Below are positions 1 to 9,922 of a stretch of DNA of 64,000 nt, in pieces. The position numbers were made by a program, and so were the translations under genes. The stretch lies in contig NW_014577620.1 in NCBI RefSeq assembly GCF_000485595.1, positions 197,202 through 261,201 on the forward strand, given 5' to 3'. The stretch's first letter is position 1; every line of letters begins with the position of its first letter. The stretch comes from Priapulus caudatus. Its lineage: Eukaryota; Priapulida; Priapulimorpha; Priapulimorphida; Priapulidae. The notes under the pieces are model-generated. The model was not told where the DNA came from, made no database searches, and was given only the letters and a program-made list of their open reading frames with translations.

Positions 1-599
1 GTCCCTCTCGTAACTTTAATATTAAGTTGAAAATAACACATTTACACTACGAATTACAATTATAGTGATATTATATTTGATAATAATGAATAAAATGTGT
101 TTTTCTTGAGAAACACGTCAAAATCATTAATTATCTACCGATGATAAAACAAAACGATACATTTACAAATGGTGTATGGCATTTGTTCTCTTGTTTTAAA
201 TGTTTGCCACGCTAGCCACGACTCGCATTACAGTGTGAGAATTTGTCTTGTGCAGAATTGCTCTTGTTGTCTAACTCGCTGTTGGTCTTTGCATTGACCG
301 CAGAAGCCCGATTGGTTACTGCGGAGTGAGGCTGGCTATGCGCGTCGGCATGACGACGACTCGTACACGTGTCACCCCGAAGCGAGCTTTTCTCTCGTAA
401 GTTCTGCTGTCTTTATCGTCCGTTGCTGCAGGTGCAGCGGCAATCATTGTCTTTGCGTTTGTGTGCGGATTCCGCTGTGGTGTGCGGGAATCGGTTGCTG
501 CCAGGTTGTGGCCAGCATTGCTCATGCGACAAAGTCGTTTAATATGCCGAGGCCAGCTTTGTGTGTGCAGTAATTTTAAGAGGTGTAACGATACACTAG
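1..599. other. Upstream non-coding sequence
   Basis: I see no supportable exon here. The one open frame of about 110 codons on the minus strand lacks a recognisable domain and convincing splice sites. The stretch ends at a hAT-like element. Confidence 0.5.
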
Positions 600-921
600 C
601 AGGGGTAGAAATTAACTTTTGAACAAGAGAGTCCAACAGACTCCGTACCCTCAAAAAGAGGGAGTCTGCAGCAAAATCATGGAGTCCGCAGTCTGAGGTT
701 CAAAATTAAAAATATTAACAATAACGCATGTGCTTATTTTTAAGATTCATGCAATTGCACGTCTGCCAAATTTTCTTTGCACATGACCTAAAAAAAGACG
801 CGAGGCCGTGCTCCGGAACGAACTAGTTAGTATGGCAGAATTTTCAGAGAGTCACATGGACTCCTGCATATGTCAAATCAGGGAGTATTTGACCCCGGAC
901 TCCCATTAATTTCGCACCCTG
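600..921. mobile_element. Small hAT-like MITE
   Basis: The 322-base element starts CAGGGGTAGAAATTAA and ends with TTAATTTCGCACCCTG, so its termini are imperfect inverted repeats of about 16 bases. It is flanked on both sides by the 6-base direct repeat CACTAG (594-599 and 922-927), a decayed version of the 8-base duplication that hAT elements make. It has no coding capacity. The family call rests on the CAGGG terminus and the flanking repeat. Confidence 0.6.
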
Positions 922-1945
922 CACTAGAGTCACGATACGATACGCATCTCGATACATATTGCGATACACAAACAGAAAGAGAGCTATTCAGTATTGTAAA
1001 TTACATGCTATGATCAGTTTGTCATATCATGTACGAATTAATAATGTTTTTTTATTATTGTTTATTTGTAAATTTATAATTAAAAGGATAGGGATAAAAT
1101 GCACTAGAATGTTGAGTATGGTATGCTAGTATAACACTATATATATATATATATATATACTGTTTCGACCTACAAATTTAAATTGTCATAAAACAACAGT
1201 GAGTTTCGAAATCTTTACTATATATAAGAAATATATAGTAAACATATCGAGACGTTCTGAATGTGCTCCAGACTGAGCTGTAATTGACAACTCTTTCACA
1301 TGCACGCCATACACAGTGAGTGCTACAGTACGTGCGCAGTAAGGAAACACACCAGTCAATCAGCTCTCTTGATTGTTTTGCGATAACAATTTTGGCAACA
1401 ATACCCCACATATATTGTCCCAGATTTCTACGACGGGCGAGGATATTTACCTCATACTGAGAGGGAGTTCATGAAATAAAAGAATAAATTCAATTTAAAA
1501 GGAATTACATGTGCTTTATTAAATAGTTTAGCTTGCCTAATTTACTGTTTAACAGCTGTATCGTTTGTATCGCGATCTAGACATTGCATATCAATGATCA
1601 TACCTTGGGCCGCTGTTTCACGATTCACCTATCGCTAAATCGTTACACCCCTAATAATTTTATATTGCATCTAAATACATGGCTTTTGAATCGGTTTGAA
1701 TGTGTGTGTTTGTGAATTTTTTTTGTTATTGAACACGCATGAACATTTGTTTTCTTATCATTTTAACCTAATTCGGTTAATTATAAATTAATAGTATTAA
1801 TATATGTTAATATCATATATCATGGCAATTATTCTATAATTGCTGTTAACTATGTGGCTAGCAGTGGTGTAACTTGCTAATACGTACAATAGCTGCGCAG
1901 CATTGTGGCTAGTCCTGTGTCTCATCACCGTGTGTCCTTCTGCAG
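922..1945. other. Non-coding stretch or intron upstream of the PCM1-like exon
   Basis: AT-rich sequence with a short (TA)n tract at about 1139-1160. No exon with consistent phase was found. It probably belongs to an intron of the PCM1-like gene, because the exon at 1946 opens in phase 0 from an acceptor and upstream exons must exist. Confidence 0.4.
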
Positions 1946-2095
1946 ACACGTGCGGATCAAGCGTGCGGAGACGCTGCTGATAGGCAGGAGGACACGTCAG
2001 GCGAGCTTGGAGACTCCATGTCTACGCCGTGCTCCGGCAGTATAGACCCCTTTGCCAGCGATTCTCTGGGTGACACGGTCATTCATCTTGACCAG
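1946..2095 (+). CDS. PCM1: PCM1-like protein, internal exon 1 of 3
   Basis: A 150-base exon (50 codons, phase 0 at both ends) between acceptor TTCTGCAG and donor CAG|GTGAGA. It encodes an acidic, Ser/Asp-rich stretch ending near DPFASDSLGDTVIHLDQ. It joins in frame to the exon at 2842. Assignment to PCM1 (a coiled-coil scaffold of centriolar satellites, cytoplasmic around centrosomes) comes mainly from the third exon at 5415. This exon alone would not identify the family. The upstream part of the gene lies outside the window or is not visible. Confidence 0.65.
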
Positions 2096-2117
2096 GTGAG
2101 AGGGTGAAGAGAGTTCG

Positions 2118-2321
2118 GTGGGGTGGAAAACAAGAAGAATGGTCCTAGACAGAGAAAGAGAGATGGAGAGAGGCAGGGAGCGAGAAAGCGAGAGGAAGAG
2201 GAAGCGAAGAGACTGCGAGAGAGAGAGAGAGAGAGAAGGTGGGAGAGGGAGAGCAAGGATGCAAAGAGAGAGGAGAGAGAGGGAGAGTAAGAGGGAGGAA
2301 AGAGAGGGGAGAGAGAGATGT
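2118..2321. repeat. GA-rich simple repeat (left half)
   Basis: Purine-strand GAGA/GGAGA tract in the intron between two PCM1-like exons. It is interrupted at 2322 by an inserted element and resumes at 2746-2795. Long open frames on both strands are products of the base composition and are not genes. Confidence 0.85.
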
Positions 2322-2745
2322 AGGGACAGTGATTTTCTGCGATCGCGGGAAACGGACGGAAAACACGGAAACGGCCAATGGAAACGGAAAAGATGTTTTC
2401 AAACGGAAAAACGCGGAAAACGTAATTTGGAAGGAAAATTTTAATAAAATCACACAAAAACAGTCGACAATAGCATTGGCAATGATATGGTTTACATTCA
2501 GACAAGTTTCAGAGCGAAATGACTTACAATTACGACTTTTGGTAGCCCTGTGTTTCGGTGCCGGTTTCGGTTTCAAAGGTTGTACCAAATGCTTTTTTTC
2601 ATGCAAATATATGTAAACGGAATTTTGCATTTTTGGTGTGTACAATCTCCATGGCAAAACGGAATTTCCATTTTTTCTTTACTTTGGAACAGAATTCATG
2701 AATTTCCCAAACGGAAATTTTTTGAAACGGAAAATCACTGTCCCT
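2322..2745. mobile_element. hAT-like non-autonomous element in the GA tract
   Basis: The 424-base element has terminal inverted repeats AGGGACAGTGATTTT and AAAATCACTGTCCCT, which are perfect over 15 bases. The flanks read AGAGATGT on the left and AGAGATGG on the right, a 7 of 8 match expected for a hAT target duplication, though GA-rich context raises the chance of coincidence. The motif AACGGAA recurs near both ends, as subterminal transposase-binding repeats often do. It has no coding sequence. Confidence 0.65.
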
Positions 2746-2841
2746 AGAGATGGAGCGAGGAAAGAGAGGAGAGATAGAGATGGCGAGAGAGAAGTAATAC
2801 TAGTGTAACATAACACCTGCTAATCAACATGTCCTCCACAG

Positions 2842-2967
2842 GCGATGCTGAAGATGCGAGAGTACGAGAGCCTGCGCAACAAGATTCGGCAGTTGAATCT
2901 CTCTGACAGGAAGCGAGGCAGCAAGGGAGCCGAGGCTCATGGAGACGACAGCGAGGCTCGTGAACAG
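2842..2967 (+). CDS. PCM1: PCM1-like protein, internal exon 2 of 3
   Basis: A 126-base exon (42 codons, phase 0-0) between acceptor CCTCCACAG and donor CAG|GTACGG. It starts AMLKMREYESLRNKIRQL, a charged helical segment likely to be coiled coil, and ends in a polar Gly/Lys/Glu stretch. It splices in frame with the exon at 1946 and, across a minisatellite-filled intron, with the exon at 5415. The match to the family is suggestive and supported by the next exon. Confidence 0.65.
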
Positions 2968-2989
2968 GTACGGGAAAATGGAATGGGCA

Positions 2990-5414
2990 AGGTATCGCGT
3001 GATGTATCGTGTGGTGTATACACGTAACGTGATGCTTACACTCTAGGCGCTGCCATCTGTATCGTGTGATGTATACACATAACCAGTGTTCGAAATTCAC
3101 GTCGGCCCGTCGGCCCGCCGCCGACAGTTTCGATGCCGGGCCTACAGCTTCTTGATGCAACAGGCCCGCTGATCCTACAGCTATTTGACCACCGAAAATT
3201 CGAAACACTAAGAAACTGTTACCTGTAGAAATCTGTTCATGCATATTAACTTCTAGCTGTATTTATTTGAAAACTAATCCGTGATAAACCGTGACATACA
3301 TGTATACAATGCGTTCGCCCACTGCAATCAACTTTAGTTGGCATTCAAAGAAACGTGCGTGGGATGTTCGGACGCACAGGTTAGCAGCAGGTTCCTGCAT
3401 CCAGTAGCAGCGTTGGCATACCAAAAATCGATAAGAAGTGGGTGGAGCTTACTTTTGGCCAGTTGTAGTGAACCCTACATTGTGTTGGCCAGGGTTTATT
3501 TACGTGCACGGGTCGTGCAGCACGCTCACTGTTCACGTGCGCTAGGTTGTGGAGTAATTTTCACATCCCCGCGCATTTCACGTTTGGATGTAAACAATAA
3601 AGTATCACTGGTCGTTATTACAAACGATCAGTATACTGTTTTAAAATAATATTAAAGAAGATTTAGATAATATATCATGTTGAATTATACAGTAAATAAT
3701 AATAATTGTCTCAAGTTTTAACACACATGTCATAATTAAGTCACTGTATCTGCAAAGCACGGCGTATTACTTACTAGTCAGGCAAACAGCAGTACAGCCT
3801 CTTCGCACCACTCAGGTTTAACCGTGTCATATTGTTTTTAACGTTTGGAAAAACTATATACATTTAATCAGGGTGTAGCTAAATAAAAGCTTCCCTACGT
3901 AAGAGCTTGTATGTCTACAAAATACATTTACTTCGGACACACTCAACACAGACGGAATTCCCAGTGCCCATCAAAATTTTACAGTAGGTAAATTTTACAT
4001 AATTTTTTCTTTTTCCACCAAAAAGTGTTGCTAGAATTGCCCTGAAATGGCTCTAGATTGCATCTCAGAGCTTATAATTTTCAAAAATGTTCTGGCCCCC
4101 AGACCCCCATAGAAGTCCCTGATGTGTACCAGACTACCAGTCTGTCTCTCTGCTGTCAAAGTGGAAAGTCGTAGTTACCAAGGAGCTACATATAATAACG
4201 ATGTGGTGTTTCCTTGGTGAGCCCCCGGCAACGAAGCATAAACAGTCATCCGACGAGAGGAAGGAAAAACAGAGGGATTATGATTATGGACATTGATAAT
4301 GACTAAAAACATAAGGAAGAACATGATATGCTGTTTTATTACTGTAATTTGCTCCAAAATTGGCGGGCCTATAGCTTTGCTGGCGGGCCTGCAGCTTTTA
4401 GAAGCTATAGGCCCTGCAGGCCTACAGCTTTTTCTGCTCAGTGGCAAACACTGCACATAACGTGATGTATACACTCTAGGAACGCAGTACCGTCTGTATC
4501 GTGTGATGTATACACGTAACGTGATGCTTACACTCTAGGCGCTGCCGTCTTTATCGTGTGATGTATACACGTAACGTGATGCTTACACTCTAGGCCCGCG
4601 GTGTCGTCTGTATTGTGTGATGTATACACGTAACGTGATGTTTACACTCTAGGCTCGCGGTGTCGTCTGTATCGTGTGATGTATACACGTAACGTGATGC
4701 TTACACTCTAGGCCCGCGGTGTCGTCTGTATCGTGTGATGTATACACGTAACGTGATGCTTACACTCTAGGCCCGCGGTGTCGTCTGTATCGTGTGTTGT
4801 ATACACGTAACGTGATGCTTACACTCTAGGCCCGCGGTGTCGTCTGTATCGTGTGATGTATACACGTAACGTGAGGCTTACACTCTAGGCCCGCGGTGTC
4901 GTCTGTATTGTGTGATGTATACACGTAACGTGATGTTTACACTCTAGGCGCTGCCGTCTTTATCGTGTGATGTATACACGTAACGTGATGCTTACACTCT
5001 AGGACTGCAGTGTCATCTGTATCGTGTGATGTATACACATAACGTGATGCTTACACTCTAGGACCGCAGTGCCGTCTGTATCGTGTGATGTACACACGTA
5101 ACGTGATGCTTACACTCTAGGACTGCAGTGCCGTCTGTATCGTGTGATGTATACACGTAACGTGATGCTTACACTCTAGGACCGCAGTGTCGTCTGTATC
5201 GTGTGATGTATACACGTAACGTGATGCTTACACTCTAGGACCGCAGTGTCGTCTGTATCGTGTGATGTATACACGTAACTTGATGCTTACACTCTAGGCG
5301 CTGCCGTCTGTATCGTGTGATGTATACACGTAACATGATGCTACGCTTACACTCTAGGCCTGCGGTACCGTCTGACGTATATACATGTAACTTGATGCTA
5401 CGCTTACACTCTAG
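2990..5414. repeat. 55-60 base minisatellite containing copies of a 3' splice site
   Basis: About 17 units of the pattern CTTACACTCTAG, then a GC-rich variable piece, then TGTATCGTGTGATGTATACACGTAACGTGATG. One unit lies before the hAT element at 3084 and the rest run from 4454 to 5414. Variants differ in the piece after CTCTAG (GCGCTGCCGTC, CCCGCGGTGTCGTC, ACCGCAGTGTCGTC). The final unit supplies the real acceptor CTCTAG of the exon at 5415, and GCACTGCCG at the exon start matches the repeat. Every unit therefore carries a potential decoy acceptor. Confidence 0.9.
3084..4453. mobile_element. Non-autonomous hAT element inserted in the minisatellite
   Basis: A 1,370-base element with ends CAGTGTTCG and AAACACTG (terminal inverted repeat CAGTGTT). 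It is flanked by a perfect 8-base target duplication CACATAAC (3076-3083 and 4454-4461), diagnostic of hAT transposition. The target is the TATACACATAAC phase of a minisatellite unit. Subterminal regions are rich in GGGCCTACAGCTT-type words in both orientations. No transposase reading frame is present, so it must have been mobilised in trans. Confidence 0.9.
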
Positions 5415-5683
5415 GCACTGCCGTGGGCCGACCACGACCAGCTGGCCGAGCTTCTCGCGGGCATCATGTCGGAGGTGGTGCCGCTGCTGCGCGAGCACAT
5501 GGACGACGCGTGCACGCCAGAGCTGCTGTGTAGCCTGCGCCTGCACACGCTGCAGGCCGCGCGCCGCCGCCTCGACGACCGCGTGGGGGGCCCACTGCGC
5601 GACGACGAAGACGACGGCGGGTTCTTCCAGCGGCAGTTAGGAGCGAGTCTTGGCGACCTACTCGCAAAGTTTGGTGGCAAGAG
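5415..5683 (+). CDS. PCM1: PCM1-like protein, conserved C-terminal exon
   Basis: A 269-base exon from acceptor CTCTAG|GCACTG to donor AAGAG|GTGGGT, entering in phase 0 and leaving in phase 2. It encodes a helical block with IMSEVVPLLREHMDD, then an acidic DDEDDGG insert, then FFQRQLGASLGDLLAKFGG. That order (helix ending in EHMD, then FF.xQLG.xL.DxLAKFxG) is what I recall of the C-terminal conserved region of PCM1. The final exon of such a protein should follow but is not found before the N at 6443. The exon is far more GC-rich than its surroundings and is sandwiched between minisatellites that copy its splice sites. Confidence 0.7.
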
Positions 5684-6300
5684 GTGGGTGTCGCCACGCG
5701 AGTGTGGGGCGTGGGAGAGTGCAGTGTGGGGCGTGGCAGAGTGCAGTGTGGAGCGTGGCAGAGGTGCAGTGCGGGGCGTGGCAGAGTGCAGTGCGGGGCG
5801 TGGGAGAGTGCAGTGCGGGGCGTGGGAGAGTGCAGTGTGGGGCGTGGGAGAGTGCAGTGCGGGGCGTGGGAGAGTGCAGTGCGGGGCGTGGCAGAGTGCA
5901 GTGTGGGGTGTGGCAGAGTGCAGTGCGGGGCATGGGAGAGTGTAGTGTGGGGCATGGCAAAGTGCAGTGTGGAGTGTGGCAGAGAGCAGTGTGGGGTGTG
6001 GCAGAGAGCAGTGCGGGGCATGGGAGAGTGTAGTGTGGGGCATGGCAAAGTGCAGTGTGGAGTGTGGCAGAGAGCAGTGTGGGGTGTGGCAGAGAGCAGT
6101 GTGGGGCGTGGCAGAGTGCAGTGCGGGGCGTGGCAGAGTGCAGTGTGGGGCGTGGGAGAGTGCAATATGGGGCGTGGCAGAGTGCAGTGTGGGGCGTGGG
6201 AGAGTGCAGTATGGAGTGTGGCAGAGGTGCAGTGTGGAGTGTGGCAGAGTGCAGTGTGGGGGCGTGGTCTAGTGCAGTGTGTGTGGGGGGAGGGGCATTG
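5684..6300. repeat. About 22-base minisatellite after the PCM1-like exon
   Basis: Tandem units of the form GTGGGGCGTGGGAGAGTGCA, with CGTGGCAGAG variants, begin directly after the donor site of the exon at 5683. All six frames are open for long distances, giving PHTALSHAPH-like or VGRGRVQCGA-like peptides. These are repeat artefacts. Confidence 0.9.
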
Positions 6301-6304
6301 AGCT

Positions 6305-6442
6305 ACGTAGGTGCAAGTGAGGTGTCGCCACACGAGTAAGGTGCAAGTGGTGGGTGTCGTCACGCGAGTGAGGTGCAAGTGGTGGGTGTCGTCACGCGAG
6401 TGAGGTGCAAGTGGTGGGTGTCGTCACGCGAGTGAGGTGCAA
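6305..6442. repeat. 32-base minisatellite copying a 5' splice site
   Basis: About four units of GTGAGGTGCAAGTGGTGGGT followed by GTCGTCACGCGA. The core GGTGGGTGTCG.CACGCGAGTG is nearly identical to positions 5683-5704, the donor site of the PCM1-like exon and its first intron bases. The array ends at the N at 6443, as expected for a collapsed tandem repeat. Confidence 0.85.
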
Positions 6443-6443
6443 N
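6443..6443. other. Single-N sequence gap, probable join
   Basis: One N inside a tandem repeat, with unrelated sequence on its right. The gene to the left lacks its 3' end and the minus-strand gene to the right lacks everything after its third exon, so the N hides missing sequence or a wrong join. Confidence 0.7.
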
Positions 6444-6583
6444 CCTCTCGTGTATGAAGACTGGAGCACGCTATGTCTGATTTACAAAACAAGCAAAGAA
6501 CGTCACATACATTTGTTTATAGATTTATATAAATCTGGCATTAAATTATTTATTATTATTATTATTAAAGCATGCAGGCTTAC

Positions 6584-6691
6584 ATGAGATTTTAACATCA
6601 GCTCACATATCTGTTTTCTTTTGTCATCGCTGATCTTTGACTGGGGGACACTTTCGTACTCTTCTTCCAACCATGAGCGTTCCACTTCATT
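6584..6691 (-). CDS. DHTKD1: DHTKD1-like 2-oxoacid dehydrogenase E1, exon 3
   Basis: A 108-base exon (36 codons, phase 0-0), acceptor ATAATAG|AATGAA and donor CAT|GTAAGC on the minus strand. It encodes NEVERSWLEEEYES followed by ISDDKRKQICELMLKS. This matches the segment after the N-terminal subdomain of mitochondrial E1 enzymes, where an acidic E.xW helix is followed by a K..L..LMLxS helix. It splices in frame to the exon at 8424. The catalytic thiamine diphosphate domain should lie further along the minus strand, but the sequence gap comes 140 bases away. Confidence 0.7.
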
Positions 6692-8423
6692 CTATTATAG
6701 AAAAATATATAGACATAACCGGCTTACAATGTTGGTTGAAACGTGAATTTGATGATGCATAACCCACCAATACATTTCCGATATAGAGATCAGACAAGAG
6801 ACATCAGGGGCAGGAAATTGAACTTTGAACAACGGGCACAGCCTCCAACGACTCTCACTCCAAAATTTAATCAAAAACACCGCCTCGCTTGACGAAAAAT
6901 CACTGTTCTTCCATCAAGTAACTACACTTTCATGACAGCAGTTCGCAAATTAGTGCCGCAGCCCAGTAGCCGCCGAGGCCACGCGAAGTTTTTTGCTGTC
7001 AGCCACCAGTCTCTACGAAACTGGTCGCGTCACTCCTGACCAGCACTTTTTCCCCTGCATGATTAACTTACCTGGTACTGAATACTACGGTATATCGGGG
7101 GTATATCACAATGGCGTTTAGGCGAGTTATTGTAAATGGCGATGCGCATTCTAATACACTCCGTTCCCTGAACGTAATCGGGGGACGCGCCGTCTTATCT
7201 CGCCATGTTCCAAAACATATCTAGACTAGCAGCCCCCGACGGGCAATGAACTCCCTCAACGCCATGATTTCGCCACACAATACAAAACCTCTGACAGTCT
7301 AAGATAATCCGATTTGCGGCGCATGCTATTGAGACGTAACCCAGTGTGTTTTATGACCTGCATAACAATAGCTTCTTACTGTCGCAGGGTTATCTGACTC
7401 GATGTGAAGGCAACGACCAGTGACACCTGACACGCACAATAATCAAAGCTGTTAACTGAATGTCGTCACGTTTTCTTATACGCGAGAAAGTGGACTATTT
7501 TTCATTTCAGTTAGATATCTAGAAGCAATGTAAACTGTATATACTTCAAATTCTAGGCCCACTTGGTAACTTTCGCGGTATATTGCGCAGCATTGATCTA
7601 TTCATGGGGGTACCGAGGACTGGCGGGAGTCGCAGAAAAACGAAAGTAAAACCTTTCCCAGAAGCTTATTTGCTCTTTTGACAACTTAAAAAAAGTGATT
7701 CAAGAGTCTCATATGTGTTCAGAATAGCTTTATAATGCCCCACCAAATTGCACCTTTTTTTTTCGTAAAAAATTTGAACGCCCGGACCCCCCTAGCATGC
7801 GCGCATCAGCTTTTTGGTTGCTCACAATTGCCTCACTTCTCGGATTGCGCAACCACCCAAAAATTTCCCGCCTCGCTCACCTTTTTGGCCAGGGGAAACA
7901 CTGTATGTATATATAATATATATATATAGCAATATCTCAAATCTCTGAGAGAGAGATTGAGAGAGATACCGACAGAGAGAGAGAGAGAAAGAGAGAGCAT
8001 GAGAGAGAGAGAGAGAGAGACAGAGGATGACTTAGAGCGTAGAGGAGAGAGAGACGACCATCCGGTAGAGAGAGAGCACTCGAGAGAAGAGAGCAGGAAG
8101 CAGAGAGAGGAGAAGGAGAGATGCTCATCGACGCAGAGAGAGATGAGAGACGATTGAAAAGAGAGAGCCCATTGAGACCCGAGAGAGAGAGACCGAGAGA
8201 GACACTCCGCAGGATGAACCCATAGAGCGCATAGAGAGAGAGAGAGAGACAGGATGACATAGAGCGTAGAGAAAGAGGGGGAGAGGCAAAGGAAGAGGGC
8301 GGGGAGAGGGAGAGAGAGGGAGAAAGCGGGAGAGGGAGAGAGAGGGAGAGGAAGAGAGGGAGAGTGAGAGCGAGAGAGAGCAAGAGAGAGAGAGAGAGAG
8401 AGAGAGAAAGAAATACGACATAC
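6692..8423 (-). other. Intron of the DHTKD1-like gene
   Basis: An intron of 1.7 kb. It contains AT-rich sequence, a T-run near 7750 and a large GA array (7937-8416). I see no further exon inside it. Confidence 0.55.
7937..8416. repeat. GA-rich simple repeat
   Basis: A long GAGAGA/GGGAGA purine tract immediately downstream (in minus orientation) of a DHTKD1-like exon. The minus-strand open frame through it, rich in Leu and Ser, is an extension of the exon frame into repeat and not protein. Confidence 0.9.
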
Positions 8424-8598
8424 ATGTAGGTGCTGGAACTCGATTGCTAGAGTACCACAGTAGATGTCCTCCAGTATATCAACGAGTTCACTGACAGTGG
8501 CACTCTCCTTGCCAGTGTCCATGATGCCCTGCAGGTTATACGGCTGCTTGTCCTCCAAGGACAAGCCATAGACACTAAGGTTGAGCTCAGACACGGGT
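8424..8598 (-). CDS. DHTKD1: DHTKD1-like 2-oxoacid dehydrogenase E1, exon 2
   Basis: A 175-base exon, acceptor GGTTGCAG|ACCCGTG and donor CTACAT|GTATGT. It encodes PVSELNLSVYGLSLEDKQPY, then IMDTGKESATVSEL, then DIYCGTLAIEFQHLH. The pattern G-K-E-x-A-x-x-x-E-L, then I-Y-C-G-x-x-x-I/L-E, is the N-terminal signature of the E1 component of 2-oxoadipate and 2-oxoglutarate dehydrogenases, and is closer to DHTKD1 than to OGDH as I recall them. DHTKD1 decarboxylates 2-oxoadipate in mitochondrial lysine and tryptophan breakdown. It joins in frame to both neighbours. Confidence 0.8.
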
Positions 8599-8616
8599 CT
8601 GCAACCACAAGCATAA

Positions 8617-8800
8617 AGTACTATTTCGCGGTGGCTTAATTTTCGCGAATTTCGCAAACGCGTCCCCGACCGCAAAAATAACAACACGCGAATAATAATG
8701 CATACCAAATTGATAATTCACCGACCGCAAAATTAACCACTCGCGAAATTGTCCGTCAAGTCTGAATTGGCGAAAATATCTGTACATACGAAAAATACGG
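8617..8800. repeat. TTTCGCGG/TTCGCGAA-rich interspersed repeat
   Basis: Sequence with repeated CGCGAAATT, CGCAAAATTAA and GACCGCAAAA words on both strands lies just upstream (minus orientation) of the DHTKD1-like exon 2. It looks like a decayed MITE, but I cannot define its ends. Confidence 0.4.
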
Positions 8801-8860
8801 CTTAGATACAGTACAAAGCATAAGTCTTTAAACTGCACCACTACTTACTAGTATCAGGGG

Positions 8861-8890
8861 GTGAATAATGACAGCTCTGACATTATTCAC
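8861..8890. repeat. Short perfect hairpin
   Basis: GTGAATAATG, a 10-base loop ACAGCTCTGA, then CATTATTCAC form a 10-base perfect stem. It could be part of a palindromic repeat. No function is implied. Confidence 0.5.
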
Positions 8891-9317
8891 TCCGGCTAGT
8901 ATATATAATAATATCATAGTTCCCCATCGGGTATATCAAAAGACACATAATTTATGGACGAATGGTGTAGGGCTCTAGGAGCGGAGTCAATTACACATAT
9001 CATAAGCTTTATTATTCAGGGTTAACACAATCAGTTCGGCGACGTACACATCAAGCTGTGAAAACACAGCTGGAAATCAAGGCTGTCAAATAGGCAATAG
9101 CTTCAGCTCTGAAGGCATACCGGACCCAACATGTGATAAAGGCCTGGGGAGAACCCTGAATATAGATAGCTAGTTTATAATAGAGGAATTGCTATGTATA
9201 ATCAACCCTGTATATAAGGGCTAACTAGGGGAAATACCAAGTGTGCTAATACAACCACTATAACAACAGGATGAGATATCTTTACAACATGAAACTTTCA
9301 AACAAAAAGAAACATAC

Positions 9318-9438
9318 TTGGGTATCTGCAATCCCAATGGATCCAGCTGAGCTTTTCTGTGGCCATGTTTTCTGTAGTTGTTCACCAATCGCAAAATATT
9401 TGAATTCTTGATCCTGTTCTGTGTGGCAGCTTCATTTT
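9318..9438 (-). CDS. DHTKD1: DHTKD1-like 2-oxoacid dehydrogenase E1, most 5' exon seen
   Basis: A likely 121-base exon with donor CCCAA|GTATGT and probable acceptor TTTTATAG|AAAATG. It encodes ATQNRIKNSNILRLVNNYRK, then HGHRKAQLDPLGLQIP. The RxHGHxxAxLDPL motif is the hallmark of the N-terminal region of E1 2-oxoacid dehydrogenases. Joining to the exon at 8598 restores a Lys codon and an open frame. A mitochondrial presequence and start codon are not visible, so at least one upstream exon is missing. The upstream boundary is less certain than the donor. Confidence 0.72.
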
Positions 9439-9922
9439 CTATAAAATTTATGCAGACTTTGTACCGAATGCATTTTAAATGGGTATGCATACTAATTTTA
9501 AGAGAAATTCAGTGCTATGCCCCCTGAAGATGAGTTTTTAGAAGATGAGCTCTTGCACTGCCAAGACAACTGTAGCAGCCATTTGACACTCCTACTTTTC
9601 AGTTATAGCTAATATATTCTGGTTCCCACCCAGGCTGGTTCCTACACCTAGTAGTTAGTGCTGTGCAGTGTTGTAGGTCTCGAGGCCGGTTTCTTTGGTC
9701 TCGGCCTCAGAGTGCAATGACTCGGACTCGGACTCGAGCCCTCCGGACTCGAGGACTCGGGTTGAGGTCGGCTCGACACCACTACATAGTACATAACTGT
9801 ACATATTGTAAACACGCAGTTTACAAGAATTTAAAACTAAAACGCCTACCTAATACAAACAAGGGACAGATCCAGGGGGCAGGAGACATCCCCCATTTTT
9901 GAACAAACATACATAAAAGTGA
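9439..9922. other. Intergenic DNA with GAGTCC-rich patch
   Basis: No gene seen. At about 9670-9785 there is a cluster of GACTCGG/ACTCGAG words on both strands starting CAGTGTTGTAGG. It resembles the terminus of a hAT-type MITE, but no partner end was found. Confidence 0.35.

Noticed and set aside
2083-2657. Ser/Leu-rich minus frames and Arg/Glu-rich plus frames around 2100-2650
   Set aside because: They come from GA/TC simple repeat and cross into a hAT-like element.
2990-5414. CRISPR-like regular repeats
   Set aside because: Units are contiguous 55-60 base tandem copies without unique spacers, in a eukaryotic intron.
5411-6378. Long open frames on both strands (PHTALSHAPH-like and VGRGRVQCGA-like)
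   Set aside because: They run through a 22-base tandem array that is open in many frames. No start context, splice logic or domain supports a protein.
7833-8425. 291-codon minus open frame through 7833-8708
   Set aside because: Only the part within 8424-8598 is exon. The remainder is GA repeat read in frame past a good GTATGT donor.
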